Shown here: positions 1-7,647 of the stretch, piece by piece
Layout: the number at the start of each line of letters is the position of its first letter
How positions within the stretch are numbered: the first letter of the stretch is position 1
Notes under the pieces: generated by a model
Told to the model about the DNA's origin: nothing
The model's input: the letters and a program-made list of their open reading frames with translations, nothing else
The model's database searches: none
Made by a program: the position numbers and the translations under genes
Assembly (NCBI RefSeq): GCF_005925325.1
Contig: NZ_SRMP01000002.1
Location: 648,541 to 712,540, forward strand
DNA: 64,000 nucleotides
DNA from: Pedobacter helvus
GTDB lineage: Bacteria > Bacteroidota > Bacteroidia > Sphingobacteriales > Sphingobacteriaceae
Reading direction: 5' to 3'

Positions 1-127
1 GTTGGAAGGTTGGAAGGTTGGAAGGTTGGAAGGTTGGAAGGTTGGAAGGTTGGAAGGTTGGAAGGTTGGAAGGTTGGAAGGTTGGAAGGTTGGAAGGTTG
101 GAAGGTTGGAAGGTTGGAAGGTTGGAA
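1..127. repeat. Perfect 8-base tandem array (gttggaag)
   Basis: Fifteen identical copies of gttggaag fill positions 1-120, followed by seven bases of a sixteenth copy. The array begins at the window edge, so its true length is unknown. The unit resembles the degenerate octamers that flank the small four-helix-bundle gene at 9992-10345 (for example ttggaaag on the minus strand of 10395-10434). Such a perfect array should be prone to copy-number slippage. Confidence 0.95.
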
Positions 128-196
128 AAAAAATGGACATATAAGTTAGCAATAATTTTCCAGCTATAAAACAATTAAGCAAAAGAACAATTTTTT

Positions 197-246
197 CTAA
201 ACCCTAAACCCTAAACCCTAAACCCTAAACCCTAAACCCTAAACCC
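197..246. repeat. Perfect 7-base tandem array, telomere-like (ctaaacc)
   Basis: Seven perfect copies of ctaaacc plus one base. The complement, ggtttag, is the plant-type telomere unit. The same heptamer and close variants (ggtttaa, ggtaaaa, ggtgtaa, aggttta) occur in degenerate arrays at 8946-8987 and 12324-12360, so I read this as the homogeneous form of a bacterial intergenic family and not as eukaryotic DNA. It lies about 65 bases upstream of the start of the DHH phosphoesterase gene. Confidence 0.95.
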
Positions 247-311
247 AATTAAACAAATCACCAAAACTACAGTTAACCAATAAATCACTAACTTCGCCAC
301 TTATAGAAATT

Positions 312-1322
312 ATGATATCAGTTCCAGAACTTAAGAAACTACTTTCTACGCCTCAGCAAATTGTAATTACCACGCACCATAAGCCAGATGGCGATGCGAT
401 GGGTTCTTCGCTAGGTTTGTATGCCTATTTAATCCAAAAAGGACATCACGTTAATTTAATTACACCTACAGATTATCCAGAGTTTTTACACTGGTTGCCT
501 AATAATTCAGATGTGATTATCTATACGGAGCAAGTAGAAAAATCTATCCAATTAGTTAACGAAGCAGCTTTGATTTTCTGTCTAGATTTCAATACCTTAA
601 GTCGTATCAACGAATTGGGTGAGCATATTAGAAATACTACTGCTATCAAACTGATGATTGATCATCACTTAGAACCAGAAGATTTTGATGATTACCGCCA
701 TTGGGATATCAACGCTTGTGCTGCTGCTCAGTTGGTTTATGATTTCATCGTTAACGTGATGGAAGAGCCAGAGAAAGTAAACAAAGATGTTGCTACTTGT
801 TTGTACACAGGTATCATGACAGATTCGGGGTCTTTCCGTTTTCCGTCGGCTACATCGGCAGTTTACCGAATCGCAGCAGATCTGATCGATTTAGGCGCTG
901 AACATTGGCGTATCCACCAGTTGGTGTATGATAATGTTTCTGAAAACAGGCTGAAGTTTTTAGGTTACTGCCTGTCAAGTAAGTTGGAAATTTTAAGAGA
1001 GTACAATACGGCAATTATCAGTGCTACCAAAGAAGAATTGCAACAATATAACATTGTAACCGGCGATACAGAGGGCATTGTGAACTATGCGCTTTCTATC
1101 AATGGAATTAAATTAGCTGCGTTTATCATCGAAAGAACAGACAGAGTGAAGTTGTCTTTGCGATCTACCGGAGATTTTCCAGCTAATGAGATCTGTAAAA
1201 AATACTTCCAAGGTGGTGGTCATAGAAATGCTGCAGGTGGTGCTTCAGATAAGAATTTAGAAGATACCATCGCCGATTTTAAAGCTGTTTTGCCAGAATA
1301 TAAAACGCAACTTTTACAGTAA
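312..1322 (+). CDS. nrnA: DHH/DHHA1 phosphoesterase, NrnA-type (nanoRNase / pAp phosphatase)
   Basis: This 336-residue protein should be a cytoplasmic Mn-dependent phosphodiesterase that degrades short oligoribonucleotides, and possibly 3'-phosphoadenosine 5'-phosphate, as in the NrnA family. Visible motifs are the metal-binding DGD at residues 26-28, a CLDFN block near residue 90, the family-defining IDHH near residue 116, TDSGSFR near 172, and a C-terminal DHHA1 domain with the glycine-rich GGGHRNAAGG near 303-312. The length is normal for the family. The ATG at 312 is preceded by a weak promoter-like taacttcg at 289-296. The gene stands alone and the next gene begins 150 bases downstream. 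The family call is firm, the exact substrate is inferred. Confidence 0.88.
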   Translation: MISVPELKKLLSTPQQIVITTHHKPDGDAMGSSLGLYAYLIQKGHHVNLITPTDYPEFLHWLPNNSDVIIYTEQVEKSIQLVNEAALIFCLDFNTLSRINELGEHIRNTTAIKLMIDHHLEPEDFDDYRHWDINACAAAQLVYDFIVNVMEEPEKVNKDVATCLYTGIMTDSGSFRFPSATSAVYRIAADLIDLGAEHWRIHQLVYDNVSENRLKFLGYCLSSKLEILREYNTAIISATKEELQQYNIVTGDTEGIVNYALSINGIKLAAFIIERTDRVKLSLRSTGDFPANEICKKYFQGGGHRNAAGGASDKNLEDTIADFKAVLPEYKTQLLQ

Positions 1323-1472
1323 TTTAGAAAATAAAAATAAAATAACAGAAATAGAATAAAGCTAGTTAACTTAGCGGGCTTTAAAAAAGAAAAAAAGACA
1401 ATTAATTAGATAAATGAAACCATTCCGTCAGGAGTAGCTTCATCACAATTAAAAGACAATTACAAAAAATAG

Positions 1473-2477
1473 ATGAAAAAAAGTTTAGTAATTCTGTTTG
1501 CTGCTACGTTAGGCTTAGCTGCTTGTAACACAGAGAAAAAAGGTCCAGGTGGTTTATTATACAAAATCCACAAAGATGGCGGTAAAGAAAAAATTAAAGA
1601 AGGTGATATCGTAAAATTGAACTTCATTCAAAAAAATGAAAAAGATTCTATTTTAGGTAGTACTTACGATAACGAGCAAGCACAAGTTTTTCCGGTAGGT
1701 AAAAAACAATATGCTGGCGATATGCAAGATGTATTAACACTTTTCGGAGAAGGTGATAGCGCAACTTTCAAAATCAACTTAGATACCATGGCTGCGCAAA
1801 CTAAACAGCCTAAACCAGAACAGTTCAAAAACGATAAATACATCGTTTTCACTGTGAAAGTTGAGAAAGTATTTAAAAAAGGCCCTAAAGAGGCTGATTC
1901 TACTTTCCAAAAACGTGCTGGTGATTTCTTCCAAGCAGATTTTAAAGCTGATATGGATAAAAAGAAAGCTGCTGAGCCTGCAAAAATCAAAGCTTACGTA
2001 GAAGATAACAACTTGAAAGTACAAACTTCTCCAAGTGGTTTACAATATGTAATTACTGCTCCTGGAAGTGGTGAGAAAGCTGTTGATGGTGATACGGTAA
2101 GTGTAAACTACACTGGTAAATTCACTAAAAAAGGTGACGACAAGAAATACAAAGTTTTCGATACTAGCGATGAGAAAGTTGCTAAAGAAGCTAAAGTTCA
2201 CCAACCGGGAAGACCTTATGGCCCAACTAAAATGGTAATTGGTGGTACTGTACCAGGATTTACGGAGGCTTTAAAATTAGTAGGTAAAGGTGGTAAAATC
2301 ACTGCTATTATTCCTTCTAAATTAGGTTACGGTGAGCAAGGTGGTGGTCCAATCGCTCCTTATAGCCCATTGGTTTTTGATATCGAAATTGTTGATGTGA
2401 TTAAACCAAAAGCAAGTGCTGCTCCAGCGGCTACAGCTCCAGCTGGTCACTCTGCAAATGATGGCCACAACCACTAA
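1473..2477 (+). CDS. FKBP-type peptidyl-prolyl isomerase, lipoprotein
   Basis: A 334-residue exported lipoprotein. The signal peptide ends in LAAC, giving an acylated Cys at residue 18. Residues about 28-135 form a degenerate FKBP-like domain without a full active site. Residues about 181-311 form the recognisable FKBP domain, with the VNYTGKF strand, the IPSKLGYG segment and a final PLVFDIEIVDV strand. The C-terminal tail is rich in Ala and Pro and ends in His residues (GHSANDGHNH), which might bind metal. It should assist folding of envelope proteins by cis-trans isomerisation of prolyl bonds. A clear terminator follows at 2499-2525, so it is probably monocistronic. Confidence 0.88.
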   Translation: MKKSLVILFAATLGLAACNTEKKGPGGLLYKIHKDGGKEKIKEGDIVKLNFIQKNEKDSILGSTYDNEQAQVFPVGKKQYAGDMQDVLTLFGEGDSATFKINLDTMAAQTKQPKPEQFKNDKYIVFTVKVEKVFKKGPKEADSTFQKRAGDFFQADFKADMDKKKAAEPAKIKAYVEDNNLKVQTSPSGLQYVITAPGSGEKAVDGDTVSVNYTGKFTKKGDDKKYKVFDTSDEKVAKEAKVHQPGRPYGPTKMVIGGTVPGFTEALKLVGKGGKITAIIPSKLGYGEQGGGPIAPYSPLVFDIEIVDVIKPKASAAPAATAPAGHSANDGHNH

Positions 2478-2498
2478 GAGCATTCAAAAATATAGCGA

Positions 2499-2525
2499 AA
2501 GCTGTCCTTCGGGATGGCTTTTTTT
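2499..2525 (+). terminator. Intrinsic terminator after the FKBP gene
   Basis: A nine-base-pair stem (aagctgtcc pairing with ggatggctt, two wobble pairs) with a ttcg tetraloop is followed directly by a run of T. It lies 22 bases after the stop codon of the FKBP gene. Confidence 0.85.
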
Positions 2526-2580
2526 GTTTATACTGAATTTTGTTTCCGTTACCAATTAACCGAATCCACGATTAAACAAC

Positions 2581-2588
2581 TACCTTTG
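2581..2588 (+). promoter_or_regulatory. TAnnTTTG promoter element (-7) of tatD
   Basis: tacctttg matches the Bacteroidota -7 consensus TAnnTTTG exactly. It ends only four bases before the ATG at 2593, so transcription would start at or next to the start codon, giving a leaderless or almost leaderless mRNA. No TTG is present at the usual -33 spacing. Confidence 0.5.
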
Positions 2589-2592
2589 CACT

Positions 2593-3360
2593 ATGTTACT
2601 TACCGATACCCATACCCATCAATATTACGAGAAAGATTTAGAGAAAAGAGCAGAGCAAATGCAACGTTGCTTTGATAATGGCGTAAAACGATTGTTCTTG
2701 CCTAACGTAGATGTGGCGTCTATCGCCATGATTGATGAAATGGTGAAAAGCTATCCAGAAAATTGTTTCGCAATGGCTGGTTTGCATCCTTGTGACGTAA
2801 AGGAGGGTTATCGAGATGTACTAGCGCAAATTTACAATAGCATAGCTGATAGAAAGATTTATGCCATCGGCGAAATTGGGATCGATTTGTATTGGGATAA
2901 GACGACGTTGGCTATTCAGCAGGATGCTTTTAAGCAACAGATAGAATGGGCAAAACAGCTCGATCTACCTTTTGTGATTCATTGCCGCGAAGCATTTGAT
3001 GAAGTTTTTGAAGTGTTGGAAGAAACTAATCACGAAAAGATGAGAGGGATTTTTCACTGCTTTACCGGAAATGTAGCGCAAGGTAAAAGAGCAATCGATT
3101 TAGGGTTTTACTTAGGTATTGGTGGTGTAGTAACTTATAAAAAAGCAGGTTTAGATTCTGTGCTTTATGAAATTCCGCTAGAGCATATTGTGTTGGAAAC
3201 AGACTCGCCATATTTAGCGCCAGTACCATTTAGAGGTAAACCAAACGAAAGTAGTTATCTGTTGCATGTTGCGCAAAAAGTAGCAGATATTTATGTGAAA
3301 GACATTGAAGAAATCGCAGAAATCACCACTGAAAACTCAAGAAAGATTTTCGGAGTTTAG
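2593..3360 (+). CDS. tatD: TatD-family metal-dependent hydrolase (DNase)
   Basis: A 255-residue TIM-barrel hydrolase of the amidohydrolase superfamily. Metal ligands are visible in order: DTHTH at residues 5-9, the Glu of AIGEIGID near 97, the His of FVIHCRE near 133, HCFTG near 158 and the Asp of LETDSPY near 207. The family comprises metal-dependent 3'-5' exonucleases linked to DNA repair and DNA turnover. Length and motif order are normal. The gene lies alone between a terminator and a 347-base gap. The ATG at 2593 directly follows a promoter -7 element. Confidence 0.93.
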   Translation: MLLTDTHTHQYYEKDLEKRAEQMQRCFDNGVKRLFLPNVDVASIAMIDEMVKSYPENCFAMAGLHPCDVKEGYRDVLAQIYNSIADRKIYAIGEIGIDLYWDKTTLAIQQDAFKQQIEWAKQLDLPFVIHCREAFDEVFEVLEETNHEKMRGIFHCFTGNVAQGKRAIDLGFYLGIGGVVTYKKAGLDSVLYEIPLEHIVLETDSPYLAPVPFRGKPNESSYLLHVAQKVADIYVKDIEEIAEITTENSRKIFGV

Positions 3361-3707
3361 GTTTTGATAACCACATAGACACATAGGAAAGTACATTTCA
3401 AATGAGTTATTGGTAGGTCGGTTTTTCTCAAACGAACTTAAATGCCTTATATGGTCAAGCCACAATTTCTTGACCACTAAATGACAAGGTGTATTATTAT
3501 CCCCTTATCAAATCCGATTATTCAATTTAGAATTGATAGCAGCAAGTCGTTAACAATATAGAGCAATACAACAATTCATCAATTTGTTTATACTTTTCTC
3601 AACCTATCACCCAAATAGTTAATTATTTGATAAATCTTTTTGAAATTGTAAAAAGCTGTGAGATTGTTACTTAATTTGTAGCTAGAACCCAAAGCTGTAC
3701 TTTTTTA
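3361..3707. other. Intergenic gap, no gene seen
   Basis: An A+T-rich 347-base spacer between tatD and the asparaginase gene. I see no ORF with coding character, no RNA gene and no strong hairpin. A short echo of a 7-base pattern (ccacata, gacacat) occurs near 3370. Confidence 0.6.
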
Positions 3708-4724
3708 ATGACCAAGATACTTATCATCTATACTGGAGGCACCATAGGCATGGTAAACGATGCCAAAACTGGTGTCTTAATCCCTTTTGATTTCGAGCAG
3801 ATTAAAGAAAATGTTCCAGAACTTGCTCGCTTAGATTATCAAATGACAGTACATTCTTTCGTGCCAATTATAGATTCGTCCAATATGCATCCGGAGCAAT
3901 GGAGAATTTTGGCAGAATTAATTGAAAGCAACTATGAAGAATTTGATGGTTTTGTGATTCTTCACGGTTCAGATACCATGTCTTTCACCGCATCAGCATT
4001 AAGTTTTATGCTGAAAAACCTAGCTAAACCAGTGGTTTTAACTGGTTCGCAATTGCCAATTGGCGAAATCCGCACAGATGCTAAAGAAAACCTAATTACT
4101 GCCTTAGAAATTGCAGCTACAAAAAGCAAAGGAAAGGCAGTTGTTCCAGAAGTTTGCATCTACTTCGATAATCAATTATTTAGAGGTAATCGATCTATCA
4201 AATATAATACTGAAAAATTCGAAGCATTCCGTTCGCCAAATTATCCAATCTTAGCAGAAGCAGGTGTGCAATTGACTTTTTTCCATAAAGAAATCTTGCC
4301 TGTTCCCACGGAGCCTTTTTATATCCAAACAAAGTTTGATGCAAATATCGGAGTGTTAAAAATCTATCCAGGTATGACCGAAGAAGTGGTTTATGCGGTA
4401 ACTAGATCAAAAGTAAAAGCCATTGTTTTGGAAACCTTTGGATCTGGAAATGCTACTACCGCAAAATGGTTTACCGATGCTTTGGCAGAAGCAATTGAAA
4501 ATGGAAAACACATTGTAGATATTTCTCAATGTCAGCGAGGTTCGGTACAGTTAGGCATGTACGAAACTAGTAGTGAATTGAAGAAAATGGGCGTGATTAG
4601 TGGTTACGATATGACTTTCGAAACCGCGGTGACCAAGTTGATGTATCTTTTAGGTGCCGATTTAACCACAGAAGAAATTAAACAACAAATGGAAGCACCA
4701 ATTGCTGGCGAATTGACGAATTAG
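3708..4724 (+). CDS. ansA: Type I L-asparaginase
   Basis: A 338-residue asparaginase that hydrolyses L-asparagine to aspartate and ammonia. The first catalytic Thr lies in YTGGTIGMV (residues 8-16). The second active-site block is HGSDTMSFTASAL (about 86-98), and GSQLPIGEIRTDAKENL (about 112-128) supplies the conserved Lys. There is no signal peptide, which fits the cytoplasmic AnsA type. It is followed by dispersed palindromic repeats with no partner gene. The start at 3708 places the catalytic segment at the usual distance from the N-terminus. Confidence 0.93.
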   Translation: MTKILIIYTGGTIGMVNDAKTGVLIPFDFEQIKENVPELARLDYQMTVHSFVPIIDSSNMHPEQWRILAELIESNYEEFDGFVILHGSDTMSFTASALSFMLKNLAKPVVLTGSQLPIGEIRTDAKENLITALEIAATKSKGKAVVPEVCIYFDNQLFRGNRSIKYNTEKFEAFRSPNYPILAEAGVQLTFFHKEILPVPTEPFYIQTKFDANIGVLKIYPGMTEEVVYAVTRSKVKAIVLETFGSGNATTAKWFTDALAEAIENGKHIVDISQCQRGSVQLGMYETSSELKKMGVISGYDMTFETAVTKLMYLLGADLTTEEIKQQMEAPIAGELTN

Positions 4725-4830
4725 TTACCCTCTCTGCCCGTTGGGCATCTCTCCCTGAAGGGTGAGAAGTTGTTGAAATTAACGGTATTGAGGAAGCTGC
4801 GGTAAAATTTCTTCCCTTTAGGGGGTTGGG
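4725..4830. repeat. Dispersed palindromic intergenic repeats (ctctccc/gggagag and ccctttaggggg types)
   Basis: Two short palindromic motifs lie here: gcccgttgggc followed by ctctccctgaagggtgagaa, and cttccctttaggggg near 4802. Closely similar motifs recur at 7611-7632, 31424-31520, 32226-32300 and 35819-35840, always between genes. This is the signature of a dispersed REP-like element family. Confidence 0.65.
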
Positions 4831-4866
4831 GGTTAAGTAAAACTTCTGCAATTATGACCGCTATCA

Positions 4867-4897
4867 TTGTCTCGGCAAGCCAATAATCTTAACTTTG
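4867..4897 (+). promoter_or_regulatory. TTG-N20-TAACTTTG promoter of the persulfide dioxygenase-rhodanese gene
   Basis: ttg at 4867-4869 and taactttg at 4890-4897 are separated by 20 bases, a near-ideal Bacteroidota housekeeping promoter. The predicted transcript would start near 4903, so the 5' leader of about 50 bases consists almost entirely of the heptamer array at 4915-4949. Confidence 0.7.
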
Positions 4898-4914
4898 TAA
4901 ATCGATGCGAGAAA

Positions 4915-4949
4915 GTCTCATGTCTCACATCTCCATACTCAAATCTAAG
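4915..4949 (+). repeat. Degenerate 7-base array in the 5' leader
   Basis: Five exact-length heptamers in register: gtctcat, gtctcac, atctcca, tactcaa, atctaag. A closely matching array (gtatctc, gtctctc, acatctc, aatactc, aaatcta) occupies the same place relative to the start codon of aguB at 8987-9021. Confidence 0.8.
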
Positions 4950-4954
4950 GAATA

Positions 4955-6370
4955 ATGAAGATAGAGCAAATATATACTGGATGTTTAGCTGAGGCTGCTT
5001 ATTATATAGAAAGCAATGGCGAAGCTGCTATTATCGATCCACTTCGTGAAGTTGGACCTTACCTTGCAAAAGCGGAACAAAACGGAGCGAAAATTAAATA
5101 TATCTTCGAAACTCATTTTCATGCAGATTTCGTTTCCGGACACGTTGATTTGGCTGAAAAATCTGATGCTACTATAGTTTACGGACCAACAGCTACAACG
5201 GCTTTCGAAGCGCATATTGCAACCGACGGCGAGCAATTTAAAATTGGTGATTTAACCATCACTGCCTTACATACTCCAGGACATACACTAGAATCAACGA
5301 CCTATTTATTGACAGATGCCGAAGGTAAAAATCATTGCATTTTCACCGGCGACACTTTATTTATTGGAGATGTCGGTCGCCCCGATTTGGCACAAAAAGG
5401 TACTTTAACGATGAACGATTTGGCCGGCTTGCTTTACGATTCGCTAAACGAAAAAATAAAACCATTGGCAGATGATGTGATTGTTTATCCTGGTCACGGT
5501 GCTGGTTCTGCTTGTGGCAAAAGCATGAGCAAAGAAACTTTTGATACACTTGGCCACCAAAAGCAGGTGAATTATGCTTTAAAAGCCGAAACTAAAGAGC
5601 AATTCATTAAAGAAGTAACGGATGGTATTTTACCTCCGCCACAATATTTTGCTAAAAATGCAGCCATGAACAAAGTTGGCTACGAAAGCATCGACGAGGT
5701 TTTTGAAAAAGGGTTAAATCCATTAGAACCTCAAGCTTTCGAAGATTTAGCAAATCAAGCCGATGCGTTAATTTTAGATACTCGTGATCCACAAGTTTTT
5801 ACTAAAGCGTTTATTCCGAACTCAGTTAATATTGGTTTAAACGGACAATTTGCACCTTGGGTTGGTGCATTGATTCCAGATTTAAAGCAAAATATTTTGT
5901 TGGTAACCGACGAAGGTAAGGCGGAAGAAACCATCACTCGCTTGGCACGCGTAGGTTACGATAATACCATCGGTTATTTGGATGGAGGCATCGTTGCTTG
6001 GCAAAACGCTGGCAAGCAAATAGACCAAATTACTTCTATTTCTGCCGAAGAATTTGAGAAGGCTTATGAAGGTAACGAAGATATTTTAGCCTTAGATGTG
6101 CGCAAGCCAGGTGAGTACGAGGCTGAACATTTAGAGTTTACAAACCCTCGTCCGCTGGATTATATTAATGATTGGACGCATGAAATGGAGAGTGATAAAA
6201 CGTACTATATCCACTGTGCGGGAGGATATCGTTCTATGATTGCGGCTTCTATTTTAAAGGCAAGAGGAATTGATAACGTCATTGATGTAGCTGGTGGTTA
6301 CGGTGCCATTAAAAACACTAACTTAAAGCGTACTGATTTCGTTTGCCCAAGCAAATTAGCGAAGGCGTAA
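4955..6370 (+). CDS. Persulfide dioxygenase-type metallo-beta-lactamase fused to two rhodanese domains
   Basis: A 471-residue cytoplasmic sulfur-detoxification enzyme. The N-terminal metallo-beta-lactamase domain (about 1-255) carries the HFHADFVSGH metal motif near residue 54, HTPGHTLES near 107, FTGDTLFIGDVGRPDL near 130 and YPGHG near 177, the pattern of ETHE1/CstB-like persulfide dioxygenases. The first rhodanese domain (about 262-355) has no Cys at the active loop (LLVTDEGK). The second (about 362-460) has a complete loop, HCAGGYRS, with Cys 421. The layout resembles staphylococcal CstB. It should oxidise low-molecular-weight persulfides and transfer sulfane sulfur. A YpdA-type reductase gene follows about 215 bases downstream. 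Confidence 0.88.
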   Translation: MKIEQIYTGCLAEAAYYIESNGEAAIIDPLREVGPYLAKAEQNGAKIKYIFETHFHADFVSGHVDLAEKSDATIVYGPTATTAFEAHIATDGEQFKIGDLTITALHTPGHTLESTTYLLTDAEGKNHCIFTGDTLFIGDVGRPDLAQKGTLTMNDLAGLLYDSLNEKIKPLADDVIVYPGHGAGSACGKSMSKETFDTLGHQKQVNYALKAETKEQFIKEVTDGILPPPQYFAKNAAMNKVGYESIDEVFEKGLNPLEPQAFEDLANQADALILDTRDPQVFTKAFIPNSVNIGLNGQFAPWVGALIPDLKQNILLVTDEGKAEETITRLARVGYDNTIGYLDGGIVAWQNAGKQIDQITSISAEEFEKAYEGNEDILALDVRKPGEYEAEHLEFTNPRPLDYINDWTHEMESDKTYYIHCAGGYRSMIAASILKARGIDNVIDVAGGYGAIKNTNLKRTDFVCPSKLAKA

Positions 6371-6485
6371 TCTTTCGCCCGTACAAGCGAAGCTTTTTAT
6401 GAAGTTTTGGAAAATCAACTTCTTCGCTCATCGGCAATTTCAGTCCCGCTTTACGCTTTATCTTTTTGTTAATGTTCTACTTTAA

Positions 6486-6518
6486 AGACTTCGTAAGTTT
6501 TTAAAACTTACGAAGTCT
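6486..6518. terminator. Perfect 16-bp inverted repeat, likely terminator
   Basis: agacttcgtaagtttt and its exact complement are separated by one base. T and A runs sit inside the stem. It is placed between the stop codon of the rhodanese fusion and the GTG start of the next gene, so it probably acts as a transcription terminator or mRNA-stabilising hairpin. I recall similar palindromes as dispersed elements in related genomes but cannot confirm this here. Confidence 0.7.
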
Positions 6519-6584
6519 AACAACGTTTCAGCTACAAAAAGTATAACGCTTTCAATCGGGTTTAAACAATAAAGCAACCAAAGC

Positions 6585-7559
6585 GTGGCAACAACAGAAA
6601 ACCAACATTACGATGTTCTAATTATCGGAGCCGGTCCCATCGGTTTAGCCTGTGGTATCGAAGCGCAACAGGCGGGAAAAAGTTATGTCATTATCGAAAA
6701 AGGCACTTTAGTAAACAGCCTTTACAATTATCCTGTGTTCATGACTTTCTTCTCTACTTCCGAACGTTTGGAAATTGGTGGAGTGCCTTTTGTAAGCATC
6801 AATCCAAAGCCAAACCGCAACGAAGCTTTAGAATACTACCGCCGCGTCACCGAGAAATTTCAATTGAATGTGAGGTTGTTTGAAGAAGTATTGCATTGTC
6901 AAAAGCAGGGCAGTGCATTTCATGTTCAAACTTCTAAAGCCAGTTACGAAGCTGATAATGTAATCATTGCCACAGGTTTTTACGATGTGCCAAACCTAAT
7001 GAACATTCCAGGCGAAGATTTACCAAAAGTTATTCATTATTACAAAGATCCGCACTATTACGCGTTTAGTAAGGTTTTGGTGGTTGGCGCAAACAATTCA
7101 TCCGTAGATGTTGCATTAGAGACATTTAGAAAAGGCGCCGAAGTAACCATGGTGATCCGAGGAAACGAAATGGGACCAAATGTAAAATACTGGGTTCGTC
7201 CCGATATCGAAAATCGTATTAAAGAAGGCGCTATCAAAGCCTATTTCGAAAGTAATTTGAAAGAGATTAAACCGCATTCAGCTGTTATTACTACCCCAGA
7301 AGGCGAAGTGGAAATTGAAAACGATTTCGTTGCTGCAATGACTGGCTATCAACCCAACTTTAAATTTTTGGAAAAATTGGGTGTCACTTTGGATGAATGT
7401 AAGGTGCCTCATTATAACCCAGAAACGATGGAAAGTAATCTTGCTGGCTTGTATTTAGCAGGTGTAGTTTGTGGCGGTATGGATACGCACAAATGGTTCA
7501 TCGAAAACTCTCGTGTGCATGCGGAGCAGATTATGAAGGATATTAAAGCAAAGACATAA
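6585..7559 (+). CDS. ypdA: YpdA-family FAD/NADPH disulfide reductase (bacillithiol disulfide reductase-like)
   Basis: A 324-residue flavoprotein with GTG start. The FAD-binding GAGPIGLACG lies near residues 16-25 and a second Rossmann motif, VVGANNSSVDVALE, near 166-179 for NADPH. The segment NYPVFMTFFSTSERLEIGG (about 47-65) is characteristic of YpdA proteins and replaces the CxxC of ordinary thioredoxin reductases. The family reduces bacillithiol disulfide in bacillithiol-making bacteria. The neighbouring persulfide dioxygenase fits a shared thiol and sulfur homeostasis role. No ATG occurs close upstream in frame. Substrate assignment is inference. Confidence 0.85.
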   Translation: MATTENQHYDVLIIGAGPIGLACGIEAQQAGKSYVIIEKGTLVNSLYNYPVFMTFFSTSERLEIGGVPFVSINPKPNRNEALEYYRRVTEKFQLNVRLFEEVLHCQKQGSAFHVQTSKASYEADNVIIATGFYDVPNLMNIPGEDLPKVIHYYKDPHYYAFSKVLVVGANNSSVDVALETFRKGAEVTMVIRGNEMGPNVKYWVRPDIENRIKEGAIKAYFESNLKEIKPHSAVITTPEGEVEIENDFVAAMTGYQPNFKFLEKLGVTLDECKVPHYNPETMESNLAGLYLAGVVCGGMDTHKWFIENSRVHAEQIMKDIKAKT

Positions 7560-7647
7560 ATAGTATGTCATTGCTTCGTGCCTCGCAATGATCGGAATGA
7601 AAGCATTTTGTGCCCCTTGAAAGGAGAGGGTTAAAGTAAGGTTCTCT

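Noticed and set aside
197..246. Eukaryotic telomere or contamination
   Set aside because: The same heptamer occurs in degenerate form at other intergenic sites of the window, and bacterial genes continue on the right without a break.
1..250. CRISPR array
   Set aside because: Units of 7 or 8 bases are contiguous with no spacers, and no cas genes are near.
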